Assembly (NCBI GenBank): GCA_032717465.1
Contig: JAVRFU010000150.1
Span: forward strand, 48,400-112,399
Length of the DNA stretch: 64,000 nucleotides
DNA from: Coenobita brevimanus
Taxonomy: Eukaryota; Arthropoda; Malacostraca; Decapoda; Coenobitidae
Direction of reading: 5' to 3'
This document shows positions 40,112-53,367 of this stretch, piece by piece (the first letter of the stretch is position 1; every line of letters starts with the position of its first letter). Below the pieces are notes generated by a model that saw only the letters and a program-made list of their open reading frames with translations, was not told where the DNA came from and did no database searches. A program made the position numbers and the translations under genes.

Positions 40112-41443
40112 TATGTGTTATTTGGAACACTTTTCGATATGCGATAGCATGCATGCAATAATGTGGTAACTCATAATTTCATAATCTGAAAAATAAATCA
40201 GGGATTGCAAAATTGACAAGTCCAACTGCAACACTAGTACAACTGAAGGATTTAGTAAGTTACGATAACCAGTATTATAATCTGGAAGGTACTTAACAGT
40301 TAAACAAATTCAGTAATGTTAATTAATCACTCCACATATAAATATATCAATTCCACAGTAATTACCAATTTTTGTGAAGAAATGCCTTTGTTTATGAGTG
40401 AGATAATTTTGATAAAAAAGTGATAATTTTAACGTGCGGGTACAATAATATGGGTTTGGGAATTTGGCGACACTGCTCAGCAGGAGACTGCTATCTTCCC
40501 TCTTCCAACACAACATTACCACCTGTAGATGAGTGTTATGCATATTTTATATGTTTAATTATTGTGCAGTCATGTTATTTGCATACTATTTGGTTTTCAG
40601 ATTGCTTTCTCTTCACTTCAGTACTATAGATATGTTTGTTGCATTTGGTACCGTACATTTTAGCTTCAAAACTTGCCTTTGACGGGTCCTTGACCCCTAC
40701 CGATATTTTACCATTAGTTACGTGTTTTGTTATACGAGAATTCATTATACGATTTTGCCAAATTGAACATGACTGCTTGTATCCTTGGGACCTCCCTGTA
40801 TCAGCCAAACTATAACAGCTAGAGACAAAGGTAAAGATACATAAGACTCATCAACTCATCCTCTTTCAAATGAAAGTATCCCCTCGTCTCCATGTGGTCC
40901 CTTCAATGAGTAGGGATAAGTTAAAGTTCAATGGGTGATGGGAAGACGCTATACAAGTCGACCAGCTTTGCTCCGCACCTAAAATCGTGACGGCTATACA
41001 AGTCGACCGGCGCATTGGGGATATACATTTTTTTGTCTCTCTCTCTCTCTCTCAGTTCCCCTGATGCTTTCTACTTCCTCATCTCCCACACTTTTGCTGA
41101 AAACTTTTTAGCTACTTCTATCATTCCCCATTTCACAGAGATCACCAGACCTAATACATTATGCCACTCCTCTGGCCTCCCTATTCTTTATTCCTTCCCA
41201 TTTCCTCTTCCCCGGACGGTCTGTATTTCTTCCTGTAGCTCTCTTCTCCATTCTATAGTATTTCCACTACATTATTAAGTGGTCAACTGTTCCTTCAAAT
41301 GGGGTCATCTTCGTGCACACAATTTTCAGATCATATCGCACCATCCTGCTATCTACCTATTTGCCCATTCATATGAAAAAGCCTGTTCATGTCGTATACT
41401 GCATAACAGTTTTTCAGGCCACCCTTCACTCTTTCATTCATTC
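40112..41443. other. Mirror of 37381-38712: non-coding
   Basis: The direct repeats are GCTATACAAGTCGACC at 40948-40963 and 40993-41008, here perfect. The pogo-like terminus GGGACCTCCCTGTA is at about 40787-40800. A (CT)n run lies at about 41038-41053. Confidence 0.5.
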
Positions 41444-41899
41444 AGTTAAAGTTCCTACATAACTGCATATATCTGCTTTGATCACATAAATGCAGTTCTC
41501 CACACTGCTCCATTTCTGGCAGCCTGCCTATTCAGTCCCCTTATCTCTGAGGGCACACTGTATGACCCTGTCCAAAGGTCTTTTTGCTCTGCCTCTCACA
41601 ACCCTACCCTTGACGCTCACATCCTTCACCTTCCACACCCAGTTCTCATGTTCCATCTTATGAACCTGGCCAAACCATCTCACTCGCCCCCTCCTCATCA
41701 CACCACCAATACATTCAAGTACCATTCTTCCTCTTAACTCTTCATTTGTAATAATAACCCTGCAATAGTAATATTATTACCTTCAGGCCTATCATTCAAG
41801 GATGCACTACACACCCATATCATAATTATCACTGCTGTATGTCTGAGCCTAAGAATATCCTCTTCCTTTACCATCCAGGTCTAACTATTCTACCACATT
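41444..41899 (-). pseudogene. PHD-RT fragment, mirror of 36925-37380
   Basis: MVLECIGGVMRRGRVRWFGQ with His-to-Gln at one site and AKRPLDRVIQCALRDK; otherwise as in the left arm. Confidence 0.8.
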
Positions 41900-42239
41900 A
41901 CACTGCTATCTATCTATTGACCTACCTAGTGTTGTATGGGGACTGTAGTATTTTGTTACTGATTTCCTGAAGCCATATCTGATAAAGGAAAGGGTTGGAT
42001 GATGATGGTGGTTTTAATGTAGTGTATTATGCTTTTTGTAATTTTGTTTTTGCCTGTGGACTGGGCTGGCTGTAAGGGGTGATGGGGAGGCCAGGGTTAA
42101 TTAAACAAACTTTATTGAAGGTTATTTAAAGTTTGATATTATCGTCATCATCATCATCATCCAGATCTGTTTTCCCACCTAAAGATGCAGAATACGCAGA
42201 TTTCATAGAGCCAGAAAAACCCAAGTGCATCTTTTAATA
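41900..42239. other. Mirror of 36582-36924, no gene
   Basis: Contains the ATC/GAT run near 42145-42162. No other content. Confidence 0.6.
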
Positions 42240-45025
42240 CCTATCTATCTGTCTATTGCCAGACGCTTTAATCCCATAAGAGGTGGCCACAAACAAATCG
42301 CCTCCATGTCTCCCCTGTCCCCTGCCATTTCATTGCCCTGCTTCTAGCACACCCCCCCCTCTCATATACCTCTCCACTCCATCCATCCATTTCATCCTTG
42401 GCATCCCCTCCACTTCACTCACATACACTCCTCATCAGTCTCCATCCTGTCTACATGGCCCAACTACCTCAATGTATGTCTCCCAGTGCTTCCTGTCACA
42501 TCCACATCCACACCACAATGCTCCTTTACTTCTTTATTTGTCAGTCTCTCCATGTGACTCCACATGCTTGTCTCAAATAAATCATTTCCACTGCTCTCTC
42601 TATTGACCTCTGTCCCTCCTACAAGGTCCAAGCTTCACTTCTATATGTCAGAGTTGGTATCACAATGCTGTCATGTAGTAACATCTTCACTTCCATTCTC
42701 ATTTCCCTGTTTCTTATCACTGCTTTGAAGGAACTAGCAACCTTTTTATCCCTGTTGTACACTTCCAAGCACTTCATCCTCTGGAACTTCCATTGTTACT
42801 CATCACACTACCCAAGTACTAAAATGCACTCCTATTTTTCCATTTTTTCCTCATCCAACCTCAGTGCACATTTGCTGACTTCACTTCTCTCAAAGACCAT
42901 AACTTTATTCACCTTTGCATTCCGTTTCTTACACACACTCCCAAACTCATCCACCAAGCCTTTCAGCTTCCCTTCGTCTTCACTTAACAGCACAGTATCA
43001 TCTGCAAACAACAATACAGGGAGTTTCAAACAATGCCCTGTTTCATTGAGGGTTGCTCCAACATCCAGTACCCTACCTTCTATCTCTTTTATAACCTCAT
43101 CCATGTACAGATTGAACAACCATGGAGACATGACACATCCCTGTTTTGAATCCAACCTTCAAATAGAGAAATTCACTCAGTCACTATCCACAGTCACTAG
43201 AGCCCTCAATACCTGCTCTTCACGGCATTCAACAACTTCTCATCTACTCCAGATATTCTTAATTCTTTCCATAACCCATGTCTATCCACCCCGTCATATG
43301 CTTTCTCCAAATCCATGAAGGTTGCATAGAACTTCTTTCCCTCCTCTAGGAAATTTCCACTAAAGATGTAAGACTGAATATCTGATCTACACAACCCTTT
43401 CCCCTCCTAAAACCTCCCTATTCTTTTCTAACTAATTCCTACAGTTATTTCCCTTACTCTGTCACTAAGGATCCTACCATATACTTTTCGTACTACTCCA
43501 AGAAGACAAATGCCCTTATGATTACCAGACACTCTTTTTCCCGTTTTCCTTTGTACAAGGGAATAATTATTGCCCGTCTTATAATCCTCTGGGACTCTAC
43601 CTTCCTCCCAGGCTAATCCGCACGTCTTCCACATCCATTCTACTACTATCTCTCCACATGCTTCAGCATTTCACCACTCACTCCATGAATTCCTAGGGAT
43701 TTCCCAATTTTAACTTTTTTCATTGCTTCCACAACTTCCATCCTAATGTCTCTCTGTCCCACCCTGTCTAATTCTCTTTACTTCTTTCCAGAACATTTTC
43801 TTACATTCCCTGTACTTTACACTCAAATTTTTTTCCAAATTCCTCGTCCACTCCCTTTGTACTCTCTCTTACTAATCTTCTAACCTCTCTGTTCCTCTCG
43901 ACATATAACTCTCTCTTCCGTCTCTTAACTTCTTCCGCTTCCTTGTTTCTCATCCCTTTACTACATGCTTTCTTCTTTTGTGGCACGGCCTGTCTCACGT
44001 CTTCATTCCACCATACTGTTCCTTGCACCCCTTTCGTCTTCTCTTCTACCCCACACAACACGTCACATGCTGCACAGATTTCTTCTGTGAATATCTTGCA
44101 CACATCTTCCATGTCCCCCATCAGCTGTAATTCATATTTACCCAATTCCTCCTTCTTTTCTCTCTCTTATAGTCTGCCTTTTTAATCCTCTTGTAACCTT
44201 TCTACCCTCCTTGCATGAAGTACTTCCTCCTGTTCTTCCCTTCTATTTCTCCATTTCACTTGGACCTTGATTCTGACCACCACCAAGTAGTGGTCAGAAA
44301 GTTCACTACACCAACCTCTGTAAGTTCTTGTATCCATTACACATCTTCGCATCCTTTCATCCACACACACATAATCAATCATTGCCTTCCTTTCAGTTCA
44401 CCACCCACCCTTCTCATCACTCGCCATGTATACCTGTGGATCATCTTGTGCCTGAAGAGGGTATTGGCTATCACCAACCCTCTCCCAGCACAAATGTCCA
44501 CTAACACACTGCCATTCTCATCTATCTCAGCAGGCACACCCCACCCACCAACTATTCCATCCACCTTCACATTCCCTACTTTACCATTCATATCTATCTA
44601 TCTATCTATTGCCAGACGTCATAATCCCGTAAAGGGTGGCCATTTGACTCTTGAGTTATTTGTTTTACGGGGAGGGGCACTAACCCTCCACCAACCCACT
44701 TGCTGACACGTAAGGAGCACTTATGATTTGGTTATATTGTTACCACCCAGCGTTGTAAATGGTTTCTTGGCTTACAGGAAACCATTCATATCGCCGATCA
44801 AAATACTCTCCCATTCCTTCCAAACTTTTCCATGCACACTTTCACATTTGTCCAGAACTCTTCTCTCACTCTGCTTGCACGATCTTGCATTAGCGCATAC
44901 ACGCACAGAATCGCCCACATTTGTATTCCAACTTTCAGTCTTACCCACAGAATCCTTGACCCAACTGATCCATACTCTCTTATGTTCTTCTTACATCTTT
45001 TACTAACAACTATAAACACTCCTCC
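42240..45025 (-). pseudogene. RTE-A copy 6, mirror
   Basis: Right-arm counterpart of 33800-36581, with the tail at 42240-42258 and SINE-G at 44594-44781. Frame breaks largely coincide with those in the left arm, showing they predate the duplication; a few private indels exist (for example around 43025-43050 and 43655). Confidence 0.88.
44595..44781 (-). mobile_element. SINE-G, truncated copy, mirror of 34043-34229
   Basis: The target duplication CCATTCATATC is kept at 44584-44594 and 44782-44792. Confidence 0.9.
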
Positions 45026-45163
45026 TTGATGATGTGATGTAGTATATTTGATCCTATAATGACATTTGTGGGGGGGGAAGGTAGAAATGAGAATGTGAGC
45101 TGATCACAATAATGGGATTGAATATGTTAGTGATGTGACGGGAAGAGATTGGTTGAGATGAAT

Positions 45164-45609
45164 TTCGTATGTGAAGACGAACGGGAGGTGCAAGGCTTGG
45201 TGGATGAGAGTTGAAAAGTGTGTAAGAAACGAAATCTGTAGGTGAATGTTGGGAAGAGTAAAGTTATGGTCTTTAAGAGAGTGATGTCAGTGAATGTACA
45301 AGTACAGTGAGGTTTGATGATGAGGAAATGAGAAAAGTGAATATATTTAAGTACTTGGGTAGTGTGATGAGTAAGGATGGAAGTTTAGAGGGTGAAGTGC
45401 TTGAAATGGTGCAACAGGGACGAAAGATTGCTGGTTCCTTGAAAGCAATGATAAGAAACAGGAAAGTGAGCATGGAGAGTGAAAAAGCCACTACATGATG
45501 GTATTGTGATATCAGCTCAAATGTATGGAATTGAAGCTTGGACGTTGTTGGAGGGACAGAAATCAAGAGTGAGAGCAGTGTATATGAGTTATTTGAGAGG
45601 AGCATGTAT
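45164..45609 (+). pseudogene. RTE-A C-terminal fragment, mirror of 33211-33660
   Basis: FKYLGSVMSKDGSLEGEVLE region then SYLRGAC, fused to the linker of the next copy at the same junction as in the left arm. One extra base shift after KVSME. Confidence 0.85.
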
Positions 45610-47866
45610 GGAATCAAGGTCCAAGTAAAATGGAGAAATAGAAGAAGGGAAGGACAGGAGGAAGGAGTATTTGCAAGGAGCATTGAAAGGTTACAAGAGG
45701 ATGAGAAGAAGGCAGAATATAAGAGAGAAGTAGGGGAAAGATTGGGTAAACATGAATTGGAGCAGATGGGGGACGTGGAAGGTGTGTGTAAGATATTCAC
45801 AGAAGAAATGTGTCCAGCATGTGAGATGGTTTGTGGGGTGAAGAGAAGACGAAAGGGAGTGCAAGGAACACCATGGTTTAATGAGGAGGTGGGACAGGCT
45901 GTGGCACAAGAGAAAATAGTATATAATGAATGAATGAGAAATAAGGGCGTGGAAGAAGTTGAGAGATGGTAGAGAGAGTTATATGTAGAAAGGATGAGAG
46001 AGGTGAAAAGATTTATAAGAGAGAGTAAAAGAGAGTGGATGAGGAATTTGGAAGGAATTTGAATTTCAAGTGGAAGAAATGTATGAAAATGTTTTGGAAA
46101 GAGATAAAGAGAGTCAGACAGGGTGGCAGTTAAGTTAGTAGGAAGTGAAAGATAAAAATGGTAGATTACTAGTTGAGAAAGAGAAAAAGTGAGCAGATGG
46201 AGAGAGCACTTTAATGAATTGTTGAACATTGAGCATGAAAGTAATGCAAGTATAAGTGGCCGGGGAGTGGCTGGGAGAAGGATGGATGTGAGAGGAAAGG
46301 AAGAAATCAGTAGAATAGAAGTTGTAGAAGCAATGATAAAAGTCATAATGGGAAAAGCTGCAGGAATTGATGGAGTGTGTTTTGAAGTGCTGAAGCATAG
46401 GGGAGAGATCGTAGTAGAATGGATGTGGAAGATGTGCAGATTGGCCTGGGAGGAAGGTAGAGTCGTGGAGGATTGGAAGTCAGGTATAATTATTTCCTTG
46501 TACAGTACAAAGGGAAAGGGAAAACAGAAGTGCGTGGTAATCACAGGGGCATTTGTCTTGTTCGTGTAATAGGAACAGTATACTGTAGGATGGTTATTGA
46601 CAGAGTTAGGGAAATAACAGAGGAATTAATTGGAGAAGAACAGGGAGGCTTTAAGAAGGGAAAAGGTTGTATAGATCAGATATTCATTCTTAGATCTTTA
46701 GTGGAAAAGTTTCTAGAAAGTAGTTGTATGCGGCCTTCACGGATTTCGAGAAAGCATAGGACAGGGTGGATAGACAAGCATTGTGGACTGTATTAAGAAT
46801 ATTTGGGGTAGATGGGAAGTTGTTGAATTCTGTGAAGATATGTGTGAGGTGCTAAGGCCGTAGATGCGTATGGATAGTTAACTGAGTTAAATTTTCTATT
46901 TGAAGGTTGGATTGAATCAAGGGTGTGTCATGTCTCCATGGTTGTTCAATCTGTATATGGATGGGGTTATAAAACAGATACAGTGTAGGGCAGTGGATGT
47001 TCGAGTGGCCCTAATGAGAGAGGTCAGTGTTTGGAAACTCCTTGTACTGTTGTTTGCAGATGATACTATGTTAAGTGAAGATGAAGGTGAGCTGCAAGGC
47101 TTGGTGGATGTGTTTGGGAGAGTCTGTAAGAAACAGGATCTAAAGATGAATGTAGGGAAGAGTAAAGTTATCCATGGTCTTCGAGAGAAGTGATGTCAGT
47201 GAATGTACAGTGGGGTTGGATGTGGAAGAAATGAAAAATGTGAGTGCATTTAAATACTTGGGTAGTGTGATGAGTAAGGATGGAAGTTTAGAGGGTGAAG
47301 TGCTTGAAAAGGGTACAACAAGGAAGAAAGGTTGCTGGTTCCTTGAAAGCAGTGATAAGAAACAGGGAAGTGAGCATGGAATTGATAAAAGCTACTACAT
47401 GACAGTATTGTGATACCAACTCTAACATATGCAAGTGGAGCTTGGACGTTGTTGGAGAGACGCAGGTCAAGAGTGAGAGCAGTGGAAATAAAGTTATTTA
47501 AGAGGAGGATGTGAAGTCACATGGAGGAGAGAGACTGACAAATGAGGAAGTGAAGGAGCATTGTGGTGTGGATGTGGATGGGATAGGAAGTGTTGGGAGA
47601 AACACATTGAGGTGGTTTGGCCATGTGGAGAGGATGGAGAGTGAGAGAGTGACGAGGAGAGTGTATGTGAGTGAGGTGGAAGTGGGGGAGAGGGAAGAAG
47701 GAGGCTAAGGATGAGATGGAGGGATGGAATGGAGAAGTATATGAGAAAGGGGTGTGTTAGCTGGGATCAGGGCAATGAAATGCCGGGGACAAGTCAGCTT
47801 GGAGGCGATTTGTTTGTTGCCACCCCTTACAGGATTAAGGCATCTGGCAAGAGATAGATAGATCCA
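45610..47866 (+). pseudogene. RTE-A copy 5, mirror of 30958-33210
   Basis: Linker to GATA tail (tail about 47850-47866). It shares most lesions with the left arm and has additional one-base indels, e.g. in the VLERVQQ region (LEKGTTRKKG) and near RGRG. Confidence 0.87.
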
Positions 47867-47918
47867 TTTCCAATATTGTACATTTTTTTGCATTGAATTT
47901 CATTTCCCTCATCTGGCT

Positions 47919-48232
47919 TCAATGATGAATCCTATCCAGGTTCTCCTGCAACATTTTACGGCCTTGTTCAACTTCTGCTGAAGTTTTTCCCAAGTTAACC
48001 AAGAATCTGATGTTAATCCTTTGCTCAAGGCTCATTCTGTGACAGAGGGCACTTGACAGGAGCTACAAAACCACCTGTGAAAAGAAAGATAATAGGTTAA
48101 TTGAAGTGCTGCTTTTCTCATACAGTGCAGAGATGTTGGGCAACACTATGATGTACTTCAATACTGTGTGGCTGGTGAATTGTGTCATTAGCAGCCAAAG
48201 TCCTGTTTCTTTTTGTCACACCTTGTACTATA
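47919..48232 (-). mobile_element. Mariner-like scrap, mirror of 30598-30905
   Basis: Same short HTH-like frame (start at about 48035) and the same terminal-like TTTTTGTCACACC word at about 48212-48224. Confidence 0.5.
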
Positions 48233-48936
48233 CACACTACAGTAATAAAATAATCATTGAAAGCACAATGTAAGACTTCCATAAGTACCTATTTCTGAAA
48301 GCTGGGGTTTGCATCATATCAGGAATGTCTGTATGTCAGTGATTTTGCATGTGTTGAGTAATGATTGTCATTTTATTTTAAACAGTTTAAAATTTAATAT
48401 GATTTTTGTATCCAAATAAGGAAATAGATTACAGGTTGATGTATTTATCCAGAAGTATAGCATGAAGAGTTATGCTGAGTTTGACCTGCCTACCATCTAA
48501 ACCTTTGGAACGAAATTGACACCACCACTTTCCCTCTCTTGTCTCATGCTAAACCCTTCAGTTCAAAAGGCCACTACAAGGCAAACAAAGTTGTCTAGAG
48601 ATAAGAGGAATAGCTTGCAATAAAAAAATCATCTTAGTGAAGTGAATATGACTTGCCAGTCACTTTAATCTTTTGAATGAGATTAATGCTCACCACCATC
48701 TCTTTCTTTTTTTCCAGTTCCCACTTGACGAGACAGAAGAGTCTCTCCACCATGGCTGCCGCACTCCACTTGAGGACATAGGACAGAAGCTCAACACAGA
48801 GTTCCCAATGTAAGGATACTCTGCTTCATGGGCATTTTGAGTTGAAAGCAAGTACTGTAGAAATGGGGTTCTGGGATTTTTTACATGTCGCATGGTGGAA
48901 TGGCTTGGATCCTTTCTCCTTAACTCGTAGTCGTAT
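48233..48936. other. Mirror of 29886-30597, no gene recognised
   Basis: The minus frame 48947-48690 is uninterrupted here but has no recognisable domain. Confidence 0.4.
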
Positions 48937-49065
48937 GACTGTTTCATTATGATCTTGCTATCTGCAGAGGATTTTATTCACTTTGTGAAAGAATTTCTTA
49001 ACTGTTAGGGGGTTACATATAGCTTTCATTAACCCTTCAGTACCATAAAATCCTCAAAGTGTGGA
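48937..49065 (-). repeat. Hairpin repeat copy C, mirror
   Basis: Reverse complement of 29760-29885. Confidence 0.5.
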
Positions 49066-49084
49066 AGTGAGAAGCAGGGGTGTG

Positions 49085-49624
49085 CTGGTGATGATGTGAT
49101 GCCACTCTACGCCACACTCCCACCATGAGGACCAGCAGAGGTATCTGAGGACATATGACATGCAGAGCAACCACACACGAAAGCAACTTCTGTGCCGACG
49201 GAGAGGGCGAGCTAAGCCCATGTCGAGCCAACTGTAATTGAGTTAAATGGAGGGTGAATTGGGCAGAGTACCCACATTCTCACTACCCACCCTACTGCAT
49301 GAGCCCTGGCTACATCATTCCAAGGAATCTTGTGGCTCCCTTTGTATAATGCAGCGAGTAAGAAAAACCTTTTCGTATAGAGGATACTTATTACACTGGC
49401 CTGCTACCGACACAACTAGGCTGGACCAACCACATCAAACACATCAATGACTATTTTCCCTGGCGACCACGTAGTTTAAAAAACAGCTTTAATAAAAAGG
49501 ACCTCATGATCTTAGAGCTAGACAAGTGGCTGGGAAGAGCAGCTTCTGCACTTGTTTGGTCCAACATCCTATATTACCAAGGGCTTGTGCCATCTACTAA
49601 TCATACACTTGAAACTCATGATTG
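49085..49624 (+). pseudogene. GT31 glycosyltransferase exon, broken mirror copy
   Basis: It matches the left-arm exon, but an extra C precedes the ATGTCGAGCC region, CATAGAG has become AATTGAG (creating an in-frame TGA), an extra C lies in the run before TTTG, and a G is missing in the AAAAACC run. The family motifs therefore fall in different frames. Either this arm's copy has decayed or its consensus is poor. Confidence 0.8.
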
Positions 49625-50309
49625 ATTGATTGTAATACATGTACAGTGTGCAGCAAAAGTCCTAAAACCTCTCCTGTTTTTAAGTCAGCTGGCATGAATC
49701 CACAACCTCTGACACTGATCACTTTATTTGACCGTGGATTACTGTAATCAGTGTCATTTGCTTTTAAATTCACCAGATTACTTTTTGAGTCCATGGAGGA
49801 AAAAGTAGGAGGGACATAGATACTTTTGCTGCTGATAGTACACTCAAAAGCACTAACTGATTGGCCCCTGGTGGATAAAGCCAGCACCAGTGAACAACCA
49901 ATTTACTGTAAGGTGAAGTAAATTCCAAAAGGTGAGAGTGAAGATGAGTGTACAGTGAAATGCTGGGGAAGACAGTGAGATGTGATAATTATAAATGGCA
50001 AATGTAATGCATGGCTATACAGACTTGATGTTGCCATCGAATCATGAGACAGGGAACAGCCCCAAGTACACAAAGTCCAAGTCGAAACTAAACATTCATA
50101 TGGTTCCATTACGGTATATATCTCATTACACATAATTGATTTCTTTTGAATAACTGTTGTTAGCAACATCTGTTGTAAGGTTAATAGATAGTTTGGTCAC
50201 TTAGTTAAACTTGAAGTGTAAGCAGAGTGGTTTATGATGGGATCCAGTACTCTTATGTACATATTCTCAGTGAAGAACATACAAAAAGTACTGTAGCATT
50301 AATCTCATT
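49625..50309. other. Mirror of 28514-29190, no gene recognised
   Basis: No supported frame. Confidence 0.4.
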
Positions 50310-50687
50310 GGTGGTAGGTGGTGACGACCATCATCCACTAATTTGATGTAGTGCTGCCTATTTCTTCCTTAGCCTTTATCATTCTTTTTTCTGTGCCTAC
50401 CCTCCTCTCTTCCTATTTCTCTCATCTTTCCTGTCACTTCTTATCACTTTTCTTTCCTTTACAGGTGGCTTTACATTGAATGACAAGCCAAATGGTTTCC
50501 TGTAAGCCAAGAAACCATTTACAACGCTGGGTGGTAACCATATAACCAAAGCATACGTGCTCCCTACGTGTCAGCAAGTGGGTTGGTGGAGGGGTTAGTG
50601 CCCCTCCCCGTAAAACAAATAACTCAAAGTCAAATGGCCACCCCTTACGGGATTATGGCATCTGGCAATAGACAGACAGAGAGATAG
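50310..50687 (+). mobile_element. SINE-G, full-length, mirror of 28138-28513
   Basis: Head GGTGGTAGGTGGTGACGACC; 3' terminus with CAGACAGAGAGA variant tail. Confidence 0.88.
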
Positions 50688-50822
50688 ATTTAAGTACTTG
50701 GGTAGTGTGATGAGTAAGGATGGAAGTTTGGAGGGTGAAGTGCTTGAAAGGGTACAACAAGGAAGAATGGTTGCTGGTTCCTTGAAACCAGTGATAAGAA
50801 ACAGGGAAGTGAGCATGGAAGC
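50688..50822 (+). pseudogene. RTE-A fragment, mirror of 27999-28137
   Basis: TTTAAGTACTTGGGTAGTG onwards; MSKDGSLEGEVLERVQQGR. Confidence 0.82.
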
Positions 50823-50962
50823 GATCACTAACATCACTGCCAAAGGTGACTGGAAATGGAAAGTGAGGAGTGAAAGTTTCGTTGATTTGCATCTTTACAA
50901 AAGCTATAACTGTGCAAGTGGCCTTAACCCCTGCAACCTGATGTAATCTGCATGTGAAATCT

Positions 50963-51340
50963 TCTATCTATCTATCTATCTATTGCCAGATGCCATAATC
51001 CCCTAAGGGGTGGCCATTTGACTTTGACTTATTTGTTTTATGGGGTGGGGCACTAACCCTCCACCAACCCAATTGCTGACATGTAGGGAGCACGTATGAT
51101 TTGGTTATATGGTTACCACCCAGCGTTGTAAATGGTTTCTTGGCTTACAGGAAACCATTTGGCTTGTCACTCAATGTAAAGCTACCTGTAAAGTAAAGAA
51201 GAGCAATAAGAAGTGACAGGAAAGATGGAGAGAAATAGGAAGAGAGGAGGACAGGCACAGAAAAAGAATGATAAAGGCTAAGGAAGAAGTAGGCAGCACT
51301 ACATCAAGTGAGTGGATGATGGTCGCCACCACCTACCACC
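50963..51340 (-). mobile_element. SINE-G, full-length, mirror of 27486-27862
   Basis: GATA tail at 50963-50982, head at 51340, next to ATGTACTCAC of RTE-A copy 4. Confidence 0.88.
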
Positions 51341-51983
51341 ATGTACTCACATTTTCCATTTCCTCATCATCCAACCTCACTGTACAATCACTGACTTCAC
51401 TTCTCTTGATGACCATAACTTTACTTTTCCCTACATTCACCTTTAAATTCCGTTTCTTACACACTCTCCAAAACTCGTCGACCAAGCCTTGCAGCTCCCC
51501 TTCATCTTCGCTTAACATCTGCAAACAACAGTACAGGGAGTTTCCAGAGACTACCCTCTCTCACTAGGAGTCACTCCAACATCCACTGCCCTACCTTGTA
51601 TCTCTTTTATAACCCCATTCATGTACAGATTGAACAACCATGGAGACATGACACTCTCTGTTTCAACCCAACCTTCAAAGAGAAAAATTCACTCAGTTCA
51701 CCATCCACATGCACTGCAGCCTTAGCACCCTCATACATACTCTTCACAGCATTCAACAACCTCCCAGCTACTCAATATATTCATAATACTTTCCACAATC
51801 CTTGTCTATCCACTTTATCATATGCTTTTTCCAAATGCATAAAGGCTGCCTACAACTTCTTTCCCTTCTTTAGAAACTTTTCCACTAAAGATCTAAGAAT
51901 AAATATCTGATCTACACAACCTCTTCCCTTCCTAAAGCCTCCCTGTTCTTCTCCAACTAATTCCTCTGTTATTTCCTTAACTC
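51341..51983 (-). pseudogene. RTE-A copy 4 RT segment, mirror
   Basis: Same truncated palm and missing FADD box as 26841-27485. Confidence 0.86.
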
Positions 51984-52370
51984 CGTCAGGTGCTTGAGTG
52001 TGCTAAAATGGATGTATGTGGAATAACTGAAACTAAATGAAGAGATGAGAGTGAGAGACAATGGGGGTATGGATGGGAACTATGTGCAGCAGTAGGTGAG
52101 AATGAGAGGGCAAAAAGAAGGAGTGTGTATTGTTGTGAGTAAAGATTGAAGAACATAAGAGAGTACGGATCCAGTTGGCTCAAAGATTGTGTGGGTTAGA
52201 TTGAATGTTGGAATACAAATGTGGGAAATTGTGTGCGTGTATGCACCAACACAAGATCGTGCAAGCAGAGTGAGAGAAGAGTTCTGGACAAATGTGGAAG
52301 TGTGCATGGAAAAGTTTGGAAGGAATGAGAGAGTGTTTTTGATTGGTAATATGAAAGAGGCAAACAGTCA
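51984..52370 (+). pseudogene. RTE-A copy 4 inverted endonuclease, mirror
   Basis: Same junction GACGGAGTTAAGG in reverse complement; extra one-base indels break VCIVVSK and SVGSK. Confidence 0.84.
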
Positions 52371-53367
52371 TCACTCAAAGGATGAATAATAAATTGACAG
52401 ATGATAGGAGCAAACCATAAATATTACTCTACAGTAGTAATGTACCTCTTTTTATTATATTTCAAATGTATGTTGCTGCTAGTATGTACAGAGCCAATAG
52501 CTCTTAAAATATTTTATTTCATTTTGAGAGTGTGGGGACCTCATAGTCAGTGTGATGTACTAAAAAAGTGCTGAAGTTCATCCTTACTCTACAGGTGTCT
52601 AGCCAGGGAGCACTCAATTGCAACAGCAGCAGTCAAGATGTGCTTAATGCTGATTCAAGGTCAAGGAGTATTTAGTGCAGTGTGGTGGGGCCTGCAGGGT
52701 GTACGGTATATGGAGAAGGTTGGAGGGCAGTGTGGAGGTAAGCAAACTACATGTTGTATTCCATCAGCTAATGAGACTTTCTAGCATCTCTTCCTTACCA
52801 TAATATTCTCATATAATATTTGTCTTTGTATTTATTTTTTTGTGGACTAATAATGCATAAATAGCACACAGGAGATTGGTAACCTGTTCAGTCTGAGGAC
52901 ATCTTTTATTCTTGTGACTGCAAGACAGATATACTCAAGAAAATTCCCAAGTAATGCAGGAGTTAATGAAAACTATATCCAGCTCTTCCAGTTCAAAAAG
53001 TCATCCTTAGTTGAATGTAGTTTTATAGAGGCAGCAATAATAGAATTTATTAAATTCCCTTGGCTGACTTTCATAACATGCCATTTGTGGAAATTGACTG
53101 GTAAGGAAGAGGTGTAAGTTAGCCTTCTACACTGATGAGAATGTAGCTTTTATTTATTTTTAAGGGGAAGGAGGGAGGATGGTGAGGAGATAAACAAACT
53201 ACATTTGGTGATATTCATGCTTTGTATTGCTCTCACTCACTAGGTACAGCCACTATAACAATGACAAATAACCTTCGTATGGTTAAAAAAAACACGATGT
53301 ATTTCATGTGAAGTATAAAACACTAGTTGTATTGCACATGAAGTAATTCTGACATGAATCACATTCA
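52371..53367. other. Mirror of 25463-26430, non-coding with hairpin repeat
   Basis: Hairpin repeat copy B lies at about 52898-53045. No gene. Confidence 0.5.
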